Assembly (NCBI RefSeq): GCF_004795055.1
Contig: NZ_SSBJ01000016.1
Location: forward strand, 1-64,000
DNA from: Streptomyces sp. A1136
GTDB lineage: Bacteria > Actinomycetota > Actinomycetes > Streptomycetales > Streptomycetaceae
Reading direction: 5' to 3'
Length of the DNA: 64,000 nucleotides
In this document: positions 16,925 to 26,397 of the stretch, piece after piece
Position numbering within the stretch: the first letter of the stretch is position 1
Layout of the letters: each line of letters begins with the position of its first letter
Notes under the pieces: generated by a model
Told to the model about the DNA's origin: nothing
The model's input: only the letters and a program-made list of their open reading frames with translations
Database searches by the model: none
Program-made: the position numbers and the translations under genes

Positions 16925-18209
16925 ACCCCGTGACTTCATCGGTATCGGCCTCGGCCCCTTCAACCTGGGACTCGCCTGCCTGACCGCGCCGATCGACGAG
17001 CTCGACGGACTCTTCATCGAGTCGAAGCCGCACTTCGAGTGGCACGCCGGGATGTTCCTGGACGGCGCGCACCTCCAGACGCCGTTCATGTCGGACCTCG
17101 TCACCCTCGCGGACCCGACGTCGCCCTTCTCCTTCCTGAACTACCTGAAGGACAAGGACCGGCTGTACTCCTTCTACATCCGGGAGAACTTCTACCCGCT
17201 GCGCGCCGAGTACAACGACTACTGCCGCTGGGCCGCCGACCGCCTCGACAACGTCCTGTACTCCACCTCCGTCACCGAGGTCACCTACGACGAACGGGCC
17301 GGGTTGTACGAGGTCCACACCGACGGCGGCGAGACCCACCTCGCCCGCCGGCTGGTGCTCGGCACGGGCACCCCGCCGTTCGTCCCGCCCGCCTGCACGG
17401 GCCTCGGCGGCGACTTCACCCACAACAGCTCCTACATGGACCGCAAGGCGGAGCTCCAGCGGAAGAAGTCCATCACCCTGATCGGCTCGGGGCAGAGCGC
17501 CGCCGAGATCTACTACGACCTCCTCGGCGAGATCGACGTACACGGCTACCGGCTCGACTGGGTCACCCGCTCCCCCCGGTTCTTCCCGCTGGAGTACACG
17601 AAGCTGACCCTGGAGATGACCTCCCCCGAGTACGTGGACTACTTCCACGCGCTGCCCGAGGAGACCCGCTACCGGTTGGAGTCGCAGCAGAAGAACCTGT
17701 TCAAGGGCATCGACGGCGAGCTGATCAACGCCATCTTCGACCTGCTCTACCAGAAGAAGGTCTCCTCGCCCGGCCCGGTACCGACCACCCTGCTGACCAA
17801 CACCTCGCTGAACTCAGCCGCCTACGACACCACCTCGGGCAGGTACACCCTGGGCCTGCGCCAGGAGGAGCAGGAGCGCGACTTCTCCCTCACGACCGAG
17901 GGCCTGATCCTCGCGACGGGCTACACGTACGCCCTCCCGTCCTTCCTCGCCCCCGTCCGCGACCGCCTCAACTTCGACGGTCACGGCCGGCCCGACGCGG
18001 CCCGCAACTACAGCATCGACGTGACCGGCCGCGGGATCTTCCTGCAGAACGGCACCGTCCACAACCACTCCGTCACCTCACCCGACTTGGGCATGGCCGC
18101 GTACCGCAACGCCTACATCATCGGAGAGCTCCTCGGCCGCGAGCACTACAAGGTCGAGAAGTCCATCGCGTTCCAGCAGTTCGCCGCCCCGGAAGGCACC
18201 CTGGTATGA
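16908..18209 (+). CDS. desB: Cadaverine N-hydroxylase DesB
   Basis: A 433-aa flavin N-monooxygenase that hydroxylates cadaverine. The FAD motif GIGLGPFNLGLACL begins at about residue 12, and the NADPH motif GSGQSAAEIYYDLL lies in the middle. LILATGYTYALPSFL is the C-terminal ATG signature of the family. It begins with a rare TTG at 16908, inside the last 17 bases of desA; no other in-frame start fits the FAD motif. Overlap implies translational coupling. Confidence 0.93.
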   Translation: MPSTREPRDFIGIGLGPFNLGLACLTAPIDELDGLFIESKPHFEWHAGMFLDGAHLQTPFMSDLVTLADPTSPFSFLNYLKDKDRLYSFYIRENFYPLRAEYNDYCRWAADRLDNVLYSTSVTEVTYDERAGLYEVHTDGGETHLARRLVLGTGTPPFVPPACTGLGGDFTHNSSYMDRKAELQRKKSITLIGSGQSAAEIYYDLLGEIDVHGYRLDWVTRSPRFFPLEYTKLTLEMTSPEYVDYFHALPEETRYRLESQQKNLFKGIDGELINAIFDLLYQKKVSSPGPVPTTLLTNTSLNSAAYDTTSGRYTLGLRQEEQERDFSLTTEGLILATGYTYALPSFLAPVRDRLNFDGHGRPDAARNYSIDVTGRGIFLQNGTVHNHSVTSPDLGMAAYRNAYIIGELLGREHYKVEKSIAFQQFAAPEGTLV

Positions 18210-18784
18210 GCACCACCGAACTCCTCTTCACCCGTACCGATCCGGCCCTCGGCGATTTCGCCCTGCGCCCGCTGGACCCGTTCTGCGACGCGGAGCTGCT
18301 GCACGGCTGGGTCACCCACCCGAAGGCGGCCTTCTGGCTGATGGGGGACGCCTCCCTGCCGGACGTGGAGCGCGAGTACATGCGGATCGCGGCGGCCGAG
18401 GACCACGAGGCCTTCATCGGCCTCCACGACGGCCGCCCCGCCTTCCTGATGGAGAAGTACGACCCGAGCCGACTGGAGCTGGTCGGCCTGTACGAAGCCC
18501 GGCCGGGCGACGTCGGCATGCACTTCCTGGTCGCGCCCAGCGACACGCCCGTCCACGGCTTCACCCGCGCGGTGATCACCACCGTGATGGCCGCCCTGTT
18601 CGCGGACCCGGCGACGGAACGTGTCGTGGTGGAGCCGGACGTCCGCAACACGGCGGTCCACGCCCTCAACGAGGCGGTCGGCTTCGTGCCGCACGGCCCC
18701 GTCCGCAAGCCGGAGAAGGAAGCCCTGCTGAGCTTCTGCACCCGCGCCCGGTTCGAAGCGGCCACCCGGGAGGCCTCGATATGA
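18206..18784 (+). CDS. desC: Hydroxycadaverine acyltransferase DesC
   Basis: A 192-aa GNAT acyltransferase of the IucB/RhbD type, which attaches succinyl or acetyl to N-hydroxycadaverine to form the hydroxamate. It shows HGWVTHPKAAFWLMG, HFLVAPSDTPVHGF and RVVVEPDVRNTAVHALNEAVGF, the usual acyl-CoA site region. The ATG overlaps the desB stop (ATGA at 18206), and its own stop overlaps the desD start in the same way. Confidence 0.92.
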   Translation: MSTTELLFTRTDPALGDFALRPLDPFCDAELLHGWVTHPKAAFWLMGDASLPDVEREYMRIAAAEDHEAFIGLHDGRPAFLMEKYDPSRLELVGLYEARPGDVGMHFLVAPSDTPVHGFTRAVITTVMAALFADPATERVVVEPDVRNTAVHALNEAVGFVPHGPVRKPEKEALLSFCTRARFEAATREASI

Positions 18785-20568
18785 GCCGCGGCCTCGCCGA
18801 CGCCGTCTCCCACCTCACCCCCGAGCTGTGGGCACGGGCCAACCGCGCCCTGGTCCGCAAAGCCCTCGCGGAGTTCTCCCACGAGCGCCTGCTCGTCCCG
18901 GAACCCCTCGGTGACGACCACTACCGCGTCCTGAGCGACGACGCCTCGGTCGAGTACCGCTTCAAGGCCACCCTGCACGCCCTGGACCACTGGTCGGTGG
19001 ACGAGTCCTCGATCTCCCGCACGCGGGGCGGCGCCGAACTCCAGCCGGACGCCCTCGACTTCCACATCGAGCTGCGCGAGGCCCTGGGCCTGAGCGCGGA
19101 GGTCCTTCCGGTGTACCTGGAGGAGATCTCCTCCACCCTGGCGGGCGCCGGCTTCAAGTACGCGAAGCCCCCGATCCCGGCCGCCGTCCTCGCCAAGTCC
19201 TCCTTCCAGGACATCGAGACGGGCATGACCGAGGGCCACCCCTGCTTCGTGGCCAACAACGGCCGCCTCGGCTTCGGCGTGGACGACTACCGCGCGTACG
19301 CCCCGGAGGCGGCGAGCCCGGTCCGCCTCGTGTGGCTCGCGGCCCACAAGGACGTCTCCACCTTCACGGCGGGCGCGGGCCTGGACCACGACTCCTTCAT
19401 GCGCGCGGAGCTGGGCGAGGAGACCGTCGCGGCGTTCTCGTCCGAGCTGACCGCCCTGGGCCTGGACCCGGCGGACTACCACCTCTTCCCGGTCCACCCC
19501 TGGCAGTGGTGGAACAAGACCACCGTCACCTTCGCGGCCGAGATCGCCGACCGCCGCCTCGTCCTCCTGGGCGAAGGCGAGGACGCCTACCTCGCCCAGC
19601 AGTCGATCCGCACGTTCTTCAACACGAGCGCCCCGGAGAAGCACTACGTCAAGACGGCCATCTCGGTCCTCAACATGGGCTTCATGCGCGGGCTGTCGGC
19701 CGCGTACATGGAGGCCACCCCGGCGATCAACGACTGGCTGCACCAGCTGATCGGGGCCGACCCGGTCCTGCGGTCCGTGGACTTCTCGATCATCCGCGAG
19801 CGGGCGGCCGTCGGCTACCACCACCGCCAGTACGAGCGCGCGACGGACCGCCACTCTCCGTACCGCAAGATGCTGGCCGCCCTCTGGCGCGAGTCCCCGG
19901 TGGCCTCCCTGAGGGACGGCGAGCGCCTGGCGACGATGGCCTCGCTCCTCCACGTCGACGCGGAGGGCACGTCCTTCGTAGGCGCCCTGATCGCGGAATC
20001 GGGCCTGACCCCCGAGCAGTGGCTGCGCTCGTACCTCCGCGCGTACCTCGTGCCGCTCCTGCACTGCTTCTACGCGTACGACCTGGCCTACATGCCGCAC
20101 GGCGAGAACACGATCCTCGTCATCGAGGGCGGGGTGGTGAAGCGGGCGGTCTTCAAGGACATCGCCGAGGAGATCGTGGTGATGGACCCGGACGCGGTCC
20201 TGCCGCCGGCGGTCGAGCGGGTCCGGGCGGAGGTGCCGGAGGACATGAGGCTGCTGTCGATCTTCACGGACGTCTTCGACTGCTTCTTCCGCTTCCTGGG
20301 CCCGATCCTGGCATCGGAGGGCATCTGCGAGGAAGAGACCTTCTGGCGGGCCGTGGCCGAGTGCGCCCAGGCCTACCAGGACTCCGTCCCCGAGCTGGCG
20401 GACCGTTTCACCCGCTACGACCTCTTCGCGCCGGAGTTCCAACTCTCCTGCCTGAACCGCCTCCAACTGCGCGACAACAAGCAGATGGTCGACCTCGGCG
20501 ACCCCTCGTCGGCCCTCCAACTGGTCGGCACCCTCAAGAACCCCGTCGCGCCTTTCGCGCGGCGGTGA
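18781..20568 (+). CDS. desD: Desferrioxamine synthetase DesD (NIS synthetase)
   Basis: A 595-aa IucA/IucC-family ATP-dependent siderophore synthetase that oligomerises and cyclises N-hydroxy-N-succinylcadaverine to desferrioxamine E and related products. Family motifs seen are FPVHPWQWWNK, KTAISVLNMGFMRGL and the nucleotide-site MPHGENTILVIEGG. Full length. It starts by ATGA overlap with desC and ends the operon; convergent transcription from the hexosaminidase gene begins 249 bases on. Confidence 0.95.
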   Translation: MSRGLADAVSHLTPELWARANRALVRKALAEFSHERLLVPEPLGDDHYRVLSDDASVEYRFKATLHALDHWSVDESSISRTRGGAELQPDALDFHIELREALGLSAEVLPVYLEEISSTLAGAGFKYAKPPIPAAVLAKSSFQDIETGMTEGHPCFVANNGRLGFGVDDYRAYAPEAASPVRLVWLAAHKDVSTFTAGAGLDHDSFMRAELGEETVAAFSSELTALGLDPADYHLFPVHPWQWWNKTTVTFAAEIADRRLVLLGEGEDAYLAQQSIRTFFNTSAPEKHYVKTAISVLNMGFMRGLSAAYMEATPAINDWLHQLIGADPVLRSVDFSIIRERAAVGYHHRQYERATDRHSPYRKMLAALWRESPVASLRDGERLATMASLLHVDAEGTSFVGALIAESGLTPEQWLRSYLRAYLVPLLHCFYAYDLAYMPHGENTILVIEGGVVKRAVFKDIAEEIVVMDPDAVLPPAVERVRAEVPEDMRLLSIFTDVFDCFFRFLGPILASEGICEEETFWRAVAECAQAYQDSVPELADRFTRYDLFAPEFQLSCLNRLQLRDNKQMVDLGDPSSALQLVGTLKNPVAPFARR

Positions 20569-20762
20569 CCCGGGGCGGGGCGGGCGTCGACACGGTCCCT
20601 CGGCGCCCGCCCGGCCCTCCTCGCGGCCGACTGCTCAGTGGTCCGGCACGCGGACGACCAGGTACCCGTGCCTCGGTCCGGCACGTGCTTCGGGCCGGCT
20701 CGGACGGGATCGTCGCACGAAGCCGCGCCCGGCCCGGTGCTCCCGGGCTCCGGTGACGCCGG

Positions 20763-20816
20763 GCCGTGTCTTTCGGATCAGGCCGGATCAGCCCGTCATG
20801 ACCCGAAAGACCCGGC
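20763..20816. terminator. Probable bidirectional terminator between desD and the hexosaminidase gene
   Basis: Arms at about 20763-20776 and 20803-20816 share the ctttcgg / ccgaaag pairing with one mismatch. They lie between two convergent genes. The other ~190 bases of this gap are GC-rich, with nothing else recognisable. Confidence 0.5.
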
Positions 20817-22421
20817 CTAGGCCCAAGGAACGTCCGGCGCGCGGTAGTAGGTGACGCGTTGGGCGTCCAGGCGGGGGGCCTGGGCCGCGAGGCGGCGGCT
20901 GTAGGCGGGCCAGTCGTGGGACGCCGCCGGGGACCAGCCGAGCTCCGCGAGGCCCAGCATCCTCGGGAAGGCCATGAACTCCCACTCGGCCCGGGTCCCG
21001 ATCGTCTCCGTCCACAGCGCGGCCTCCACGCCCAGCACCGCCGACTCCGGGACCCCGGGGAGGAACGTCCCCGGGTCCCAGTCGTAGGACCGCTTCACCG
21101 GGACGTAGCCCGCCCACGCCAGGCCCGGCTTCGTCGTGGCGTCGTACTTCATGTCCAGGTACAGCCGGTCCGCCGGGGACAGGATCAGCGGGTGGCCGGC
21201 CTTCGCCACCTGCGCCAGCCGCTCCTTCTCCTTCGCCGGGGTCCCACCGTGGCCCCAGTACTGGAGCACCGCCCCCGGCGCCGGCCGGGCCGCCGCCAGC
21301 TGGTGCCAGGCCACCACCGTCTTGCCGTACTTGCGCACCACCGCCTGCGCCCGGTCCATGAAGGCGGCGTAGTCCGCAGCCGGCGTCGCGTGCGCCTCGT
21401 CCCCGCCGATGTGCAGGTACTTGCCGGGGGTCAGCTCCGCGACCTCCCCCAGCACGTCGTCGACGAAGTCGTACGTCCGCTCCTTGCCGACGCACAGGGA
21501 ACTGAAGCCGACCTTCGTCCCCGTGTACCGCTCCCGCGCCTTGCCGTCGCAGTTCAGCTCCGCGTACGAGGCCAGCGCCGCGTTCACGTGGCCCGGCATG
21601 TCGATCTCCGGGACCACGTCCACGTACCGCTCGCCCGCGTAGGCCACCAGCTCCCGGTACTCGTCCTTCGTCCAGTGGCCGCCCGGACCGCCGCCCACCT
21701 CGCTGCCGCCGCCGTACCGCGCGAGCCTCGGCCAGGCCGTGGACTCCAGCCGCCATCCCTGGTCGTCGGTGAGGTGGACGTGCAGCGTGTTCACCTTGTA
21801 CTGGGCGAGCTGGTCCACGTACCGCTTGACCTGCTCGACCGTGAAGTGGTGGCGCGCGATGTCGATCATCGCCCCGCGGTAGGCGAACCTCGGTGCGTCC
21901 GTGACCGTCCCGCCCGGCACCGTCCCGGGCCCGCCGACCGGCAGCAGTTGCCGCAGCGTCTGGCCCGCGTGGAACAGCCCGGCCGGGGTCCGGGCGGTGA
22001 GCGTGATCCCGTCCGCCCGGGTATCCAGCCGGTAGCCCTCCGCGCCGAGCCCGGGCGCCGCCTCGTCGAGCCGCAGCCGGACCCCGTCCCCGCCCTCGCC
22101 GTCGACCACCGGCAGCGGCAACCCGCTCGGTCCTCGCAACTGCTCCGCCAGCAGCTCCCCGACCCGGCGGACCTCCTCGGCCGAGCCGGAGGTGCGGATC
22201 ACCGTGCCCGCCCCGAAGCGGTAGCCGGCGCCGGCCGCCCGCACCGAGACCGGCGCCGGCAGCAGCCGTTCGTACGGGGCCGGCGCGGCGGCGGCCCGGA
22301 CGGCGGCCGGGCGGGCGCGGGTGTCCCCGGGTTTGGCGTCGACGCCCTGCGCGGTGGCGCAGGACAGCGTGGCGCTGCCGAGGACGAGGAGGGTGCCGAG
22401 CGTGCGTCGCAGGACTCTCAT
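20817..22421 (-). CDS. Secreted beta-N-acetylhexosaminidase (GH20)
   Basis: A 534-aa secreted exo-hexosaminidase releasing GlcNAc from chitin oligomers. The N-terminal signal peptide is MRVLRRTLGTLLVLGSATLSCATA. A GH20b domain spans about residues 50-185, and the TIM barrel begins at RFAYRGAMIDIARHHF. The catalytic pair is in YLHIGGDEAH (Asp-Glu), and the WDPGTFLPG and ALWTET regions are also present. A dre-like DasR site lies immediately upstream. With the chitinase and AA10 oxygenase elsewhere in the window it completes extracellular chitin breakdown. Confidence 0.92.
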   Translation of the reverse strand: MRVLRRTLGTLLVLGSATLSCATAQGVDAKPGDTRARPAAVRAAAAPAPYERLLPAPVSVRAAGAGYRFGAGTVIRTSGSAEEVRRVGELLAEQLRGPSGLPLPVVDGEGGDGVRLRLDEAAPGLGAEGYRLDTRADGITLTARTPAGLFHAGQTLRQLLPVGGPGTVPGGTVTDAPRFAYRGAMIDIARHHFTVEQVKRYVDQLAQYKVNTLHVHLTDDQGWRLESTAWPRLARYGGGSEVGGGPGGHWTKDEYRELVAYAGERYVDVVPEIDMPGHVNAALASYAELNCDGKARERYTGTKVGFSSLCVGKERTYDFVDDVLGEVAELTPGKYLHIGGDEAHATPAADYAAFMDRAQAVVRKYGKTVVAWHQLAAARPAPGAVLQYWGHGGTPAKEKERLAQVAKAGHPLILSPADRLYLDMKYDATTKPGLAWAGYVPVKRSYDWDPGTFLPGVPESAVLGVEAALWTETIGTRAEWEFMAFPRMLGLAELGWSPAASHDWPAYSRRLAAQAPRLDAQRVTYYRAPDVPWA

Positions 22422-22427
22422 GCGCCC

Positions 22428-22439
22428 AGGTATAGGCCA
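22428..22439. promoter_or_regulatory. Weak DasR dre-like site before the hexosaminidase
   Basis: AGGTATAGGCCA matches the dre core TGGTCTAGACCA at 9 of 12 positions, 7 bases from the hexosaminidase start in the 52-bp divergent gap. DasR is the GlcNAc-responsive GntR regulator of chitin genes in Streptomyces. The match is weak taken alone. Confidence 0.45.
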
Positions 22440-22473
22440 CGGGCGCCGTCAACACCGGTGGCAGAATGACAAG

Positions 22474-23358
22474 ATGGCGGAAATCATCCAGAAGGACGGC
22501 ACATGGACCTTCGACGGTGACGCGGTACGCGTCGTACCGGGCCGGGACAAGGACGTCGGCCCGCTGCGTCAAGCCCTCGGGGAGCTTTCGGTACCGCTCC
22601 ACGCGATCGCCGGGATCTCCTACGAACCGGGCCGCAAGGCGGGCCGGCTGCGTCTTCGGCCGCGTGACGGCGCGGACCCGCTGACGCAGGGCACGGCCGG
22701 CCGGCTGCCCGACACCGCGGACCCGTACAAGCTGGCCGTGGACCCGGCCCGGGCGGCGGTCGCGGAGTACTTCGTGGACGAGGTGCGGAACGCCCTGCTG
22801 CTCGACCGGGTCGATCCCGGCCCGACGGACGCGTACCTGCTGCCCGGGCCGCCGGTGCCGGTGACGGCCGAGGCGGGCGACGCGACCGTGTCCTTCGACG
22901 GCGACACGATCACGCTGGACTGGAACTGGACGGCGGAGGACGCCAAGCACTCGGTCGGCCCGAGCCGGTTCCGGGTGGCGGACGTGCGGGCGGTGGAGTG
23001 GGTCCCGGCGAAGGGCCTTTCGAACGGCCGACTCCGGTTCACCCTGGCGGGTGCGCAGGCGGCGCCGGCGCCCAAGTACGACCCTTACGCGGCGGAGCTC
23101 TTCGGCTTCGGGAAGAAGGAGCTGCTGACCGCGCTGGTCGCGGCGGCCGTGACGGTACGCCTCCCCCACCCGGCCGCCCCGGCCACCCCGACCGCGCCGG
23201 CCACCCCGAGCGCCCCGACCGCGATCCCCCGTCCCGCCTCCACCGACCACGACGTGCTGTTGCGCCGGTTGCGCGAACTCGGCGAGCTGCACAAGGAGGG
23301 CGTCCTCACCGCCGATGAGTTCCTCGCCGCGAAAACGGCCATTTTGGGCGATTTCTAG
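22474..23358 (+). CDS. DUF4429-type protein with C-terminal SHOCT domain
   Basis: A 294-aa protein with two related beta-rich segments (about 1-120 and 125-200; GTWTFDGDAVRVVPG, then ATVSFDGDTITLDW). This fits the DUF4429 pattern seen widely in Streptomyces. A Pro/Ala/Thr linker follows, and the last ~35 residues form a SHOCT domain (LLRRLRELGELHKEGVLTADEFLAAKTAIL). Function is unknown. The ATG at 22474 is divergent from the hexosaminidase gene, and a hairpin follows the stop. Confidence 0.8.
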   Translation: MAEIIQKDGTWTFDGDAVRVVPGRDKDVGPLRQALGELSVPLHAIAGISYEPGRKAGRLRLRPRDGADPLTQGTAGRLPDTADPYKLAVDPARAAVAEYFVDEVRNALLLDRVDPGPTDAYLLPGPPVPVTAEAGDATVSFDGDTITLDWNWTAEDAKHSVGPSRFRVADVRAVEWVPAKGLSNGRLRFTLAGAQAAPAPKYDPYAAELFGFGKKELLTALVAAAVTVRLPHPAAPATPTAPATPSAPTAIPRPASTDHDVLLRRLRELGELHKEGVLTADEFLAAKTAILGDF

Positions 23359-23403
23359 CCAATCCCCACCGGAATCAGGCATTCCTCTGGTCCAGACCAG
23401 CAT

Positions 23404-23429
23404 GATCCTGCCCGATTCCGGGCAGGATC
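23404..23429 (+). terminator. Terminator after the DUF4429/SHOCT gene
   Basis: GATCCTGCCC (23404-23413) pairs perfectly with GGGCAGGATC (23420-23429) around a 6-base loop, followed by ttt. It ends 15 bases before the next start. Confidence 0.8.
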
Positions 23430-23444
23430 TTTGCGTTCCGCCGC

Positions 23445-23741
23445 GTGGACCGTCAATATCTACGAGTGCTCGACCGCCGCCCGTCGCATGACGACCTCGT
23501 CGACCACCTGGTGCGCAGCACCTCGCTCCAGCGAGGCGAAGCCGCCCGGGTGGTACTCGACGTGCTCGCCTACTTCGACGAGACGACCGAGGCGTTCGTC
23601 CGCCGCCGCCACCGCGAACTGCAGTCCGGCGGCTCCGTCAACGCGGAGATCTTCGAACGCATCGCGGCCGAACTGCCGCACCGCGCCGTGGCGCCCCCGG
23701 AGCTCTCGCTCCGGCAGCTGCGCCGCATCGTCTACGGCTGA
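23445..23741 (+). CDS. Small conserved hypothetical protein
   Basis: A 98-aa, mostly helical, charged protein (MDRQYLRVLDRRPSHDDLVD... ending RQLRRIVYG). I recognise no domain. The helix pair around DLVDHLVRSTSLQRGEAARVVLDVL superficially recalls the N-terminal helices of HU proteins, but the DNA-binding arm is absent, so I do not assign that. The GTG at 23445 lies 62 bases before glmS, so it may be cotranscribed with it. Confidence 0.65.
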   Translation: MDRQYLRVLDRRPSHDDLVDHLVRSTSLQRGEAARVVLDVLAYFDETTEAFVRRRHRELQSGGSVNAEIFERIAAELPHRAVAPPELSLRQLRRIVYG

Positions 23742-23803
23742 GCAGGGCCCCACAGGGCCAGGTACGAGCACGATCAACCGGACTTCAGGAGGGGCAAGAC
23801 CGT

Positions 23804-25621
23804 ATGTGCGGAATTGTGGGTTACATCGGCAAGCGTGACGTCGCACCGCTGCTGCTGGAGGGTCTCCAGCGCCTTGAGTACCGGGGTTACGACTCCGCGG
23901 GCATCGTCGTCAACAGCCCGAAGTCCGCGGCGCTGAAGGTCGTCAAGGCCAAGGGCCGGGTCCGCGAGCTCGAATCCCGCGTCCCCAAGCGCTTCGCCGG
24001 CACCACCGGCATCGCCCACACCCGCTGGGCCACCCACGGCGCCCCGAGCGACATCAACTCCCACCCGCACCTCGACGCCGAGAACAAGGTCGCGGTCGTC
24101 CACAACGGCATCGTGGACAACGCCTCCGAGCTGCGCGCCAAGCTGGAGGCCGACGGCGTCGCCTTCGTCTCGGAGACCGACACCGAGGTGCTCGTCCACC
24201 TGATCGCCCGCTCCCAGGCCGACTCCCTGGAGGAGAAGGTCCGCGAGGCGCTCAAGGTCGTCGAGGGCACCTACGGCATCGCCGTCATGCACGCCGACTT
24301 CCCCGACCGCATAGTGGTCGCCCGCAACGGCTCCCCGGTCGTCCTCGGCATCGGCGAGAAGGAGATGTTCGTCGCCTCGGACGTCGCCGCGCTGGTCGCC
24401 CACACCCGCCAGATCGTCACCCTGGACGACGGCGAGATGGCCACCCTCAAGGCCGACGACTTCCGTACGTACACCACCTCCGGCACGACGACCACCGCCA
24501 CGCCGGAGACCGTGGAGTGGGAGGCCGCCTCCTACGACATGGGCGGCCACGACACGTACATGCACAAGGAGATCTCCGAGCAGGCGGAAGCCGTCGACCG
24601 CGTGCTGCGCGGCCGGATCGACGACCGCTTCTCCACCGTCCACCTGGGCGGCCTGAACCTGGACCCGCGCGAGGCGCGCGGCATCCGCCGGGTCAAGATC
24701 CTGGGCTGTGGCACCTCCTACCACGCGGGTCTGATCGGCGCCGGCCTCATCGAGGGCATGGCGCGCATCCCCGCCGACGCCGAGCCGGCCTCGGAGTTCC
24801 GCTACCGCAACCCGGTCGTGGACCCGGACACCCTCTACATCGCGGTCTCCCAGTCGGGTGAGACGTACGACGTCCTCGCGGCCGTGCAGGAGCTCAAGCG
24901 CAAGGGCGCCCGCGTCCTCGGCGTGGTCAACGTGGTCGGTTCCGCCATCGCCCGCGAGGCGGACGGCGGCGTGTACGTGCACGCCGGCCCCGAGGTCTGC
25001 GTGGTGTCCACCAAGTGCTTCACCAACACGGTCGTGGCGTTCGCGCTGCTCGCCGTGCACCTGGGCCGCATCCGGGACCTGTCGGTGACCGACGGCAAGC
25101 GGATCATCGAGGGCCTGCGCAAGCTGCCCGCCCAGATCCAGGAGATCCTGGAGGGCGAGGAGGACATCAAGAAGCTGGCGGCGGAGTACGCCGAGGCCAA
25201 GTCGATGATGTTCATCGGCCGGGTGCGCGGCTACCCGGTGGCCCTGGAGGCCTCCCTCAAGCTGAAGGAGATCTCCTACATCCACGCCGAGGCGTACCCG
25301 GCCTCCGAGCTCAAGCACGGTCCGCTCGCGCTCATCGAGCCGGCGATGCCGACGGTCGCGATCGTCCCGGACGACGACCTGCTGGACAAGAACCGCGCGG
25401 CGCTGGAGGAGATCAAGGCCCGCAGCGGCCGCATCCTGGCCGTCGCCCACCGCGAGCAGGAGAAGGCCGACCACACGATCGTCGTCCCGAAGAACGAGGA
25501 CGAGCTGGACCCGATCCTGATGGGCATCCCGCTCCAGCTGCTGGCGTACCACACCGCCCTGGCCCTGGGCCGGGACATCGACAAGCCGCGCAACCTGGCG
25601 AAGTCGGTCACGGTCGAGTAG
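23804..25621 (+). CDS. glmS: Glutamine-fructose-6-phosphate aminotransferase (GlmS)
   Basis: A 605-aa enzyme making glucosamine-6-phosphate from fructose-6-phosphate and glutamine, feeding cell-wall synthesis. It begins MCGIVGYIG; Cys2 becomes the N-terminal nucleophile of the glutaminase domain, with HTRWATHG and HNGIVDN. Two SIS sugar-isomerase domains follow (CGTSYHAGLIG and SQSGETYD; then SMMFIGRVRGYPVALE and ASELKHGPLALIEP), and it ends KSVTVE. Strong aggagggg binding site. From memory S. coelicolor has a second glmS, so this may be the paralogue called glmS2. Confidence 0.96.
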   Translation: MCGIVGYIGKRDVAPLLLEGLQRLEYRGYDSAGIVVNSPKSAALKVVKAKGRVRELESRVPKRFAGTTGIAHTRWATHGAPSDINSHPHLDAENKVAVVHNGIVDNASELRAKLEADGVAFVSETDTEVLVHLIARSQADSLEEKVREALKVVEGTYGIAVMHADFPDRIVVARNGSPVVLGIGEKEMFVASDVAALVAHTRQIVTLDDGEMATLKADDFRTYTTSGTTTTATPETVEWEAASYDMGGHDTYMHKEISEQAEAVDRVLRGRIDDRFSTVHLGGLNLDPREARGIRRVKILGCGTSYHAGLIGAGLIEGMARIPADAEPASEFRYRNPVVDPDTLYIAVSQSGETYDVLAAVQELKRKGARVLGVVNVVGSAIAREADGGVYVHAGPEVCVVSTKCFTNTVVAFALLAVHLGRIRDLSVTDGKRIIEGLRKLPAQIQEILEGEEDIKKLAAEYAEAKSMMFIGRVRGYPVALEASLKLKEISYIHAEAYPASELKHGPLALIEPAMPTVAIVPDDDLLDKNRAALEEIKARSGRILAVAHREQEKADHTIVVPKNEDELDPILMGIPLQLLAYHTALALGRDIDKPRNLAKSVTVE

Positions 25622-25656
25622 TCACGCCGGCCACGGCCGAACGGCCACGAACGACT

Positions 25657-25688
25657 ACGGGCCCCGGGGGATTGCCCCCGGGGCCCGT
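25657..25688. terminator. Terminator between glmS and the convergent YaaH-family gene
   Basis: A perfect 14-bp stem (25657-25670 with 25675-25688) around attg. It sits between convergent genes and can serve both strands. Confidence 0.85.
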
Positions 25689-25731
25689 TCTCGTCCGCGT
25701 GCGCGCCCTCGTCAGGCGGCGCGCGTGCCCG

Positions 25732-26298
25732 TCAGGCCGCCACGGCGCCGCGCCGCGAGCCCCGGCCGACCGCCATCGGCCAGTGGGCCAGGGCGGCCGT
25801 CGCCCCGTACCAGGCCAGCAGGCCGGCGATCGCCGCCACCCAGCCGGCGACCTTGGCCAGTCCGCCGCTACCGGCGAAGGTGCCCACCGCGAGGAGCACC
25901 AGGGAGAGGGTGAGCAGGCCGTAGACGCCCTGCCCGAAGAGCCCGCCGGCCGCGCCCACCGTCAAGGTGAGGGCGAGGAGGGCGAAGAGGACCAGGAACA
26001 GGCCGGCCGCGTGGGCCGAGACCTTGGCGTCGGCTCCGCCGGCCCAGGTGAACCAGAAGGCCCCGAGGCCCGCGAACGCGGTGCCGTTGAAGCCGTTGCC
26101 GCCGCGGAACTCCAGGAGTCCGAGGAGGAAGAGGGCGAGACCGCCCACGTACATCGCGAGGGATACGGAGTCTGCCGCGCTCACGCCGCCGATGATGCCG
26201 GTGTGGCCGATACCGAATGCGAGAAGGGTGAGACCCAGGGCTATGTGCCCGAGGGTCGAAGTCGAGGCCGTGCTTCCCGCAGAGACACCATTGTCCAC
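25732..26298 (-). CDS. GPR1/FUN34/YaaH (SatP) family acetate/succinate transporter
   Basis: A 188-aa membrane protein with six likely membrane segments. The family motif region LLGLLEFRGGNGFNGTAFAGLGAFWFTW resembles the FxxGNTFG/FxSYGxFW signature of acetate channels such as SatP. The start is GTG at 26298 with gaaggga upstream. A universal stress protein gene lies behind it on the same strand. Transport of acetate or a similar short acid is inferred from family only. Confidence 0.82.
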   Translation of the reverse strand: MDNGVSAGSTASTSTLGHIALGLTLLAFGIGHTGIIGGVSAADSVSLAMYVGGLALFLLGLLEFRGGNGFNGTAFAGLGAFWFTWAGGADAKVSAHAAGLFLVLFALLALTLTVGAAGGLFGQGVYGLLTLSLVLLAVGTFAGSGGLAKVAGWVAAIAGLLAWYGATAALAHWPMAVGRGSRRGAVAA

Positions 26299-26397
26299 GG
26301 CGGGCTCCCTTCGATCTGCAGTTGTTTGCTGGGTCCCAGCAGCATTTATCTACCCCTTACATAGGGGTTCACAACCGCACAACCGCCGAACGGAGTG

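Noticed and set aside
18118..20520. An 800-codon minus-strand frame opposite desC-desD
   Set aside because: desC and desD are unmistakable; the antisense protein has no recognisable sequence.
23445..23741. HU-like nucleoid protein
   Set aside because: Only a loose resemblance of the N-terminal helices; the DNA-binding beta arm with its Arg/Pro pattern is absent.
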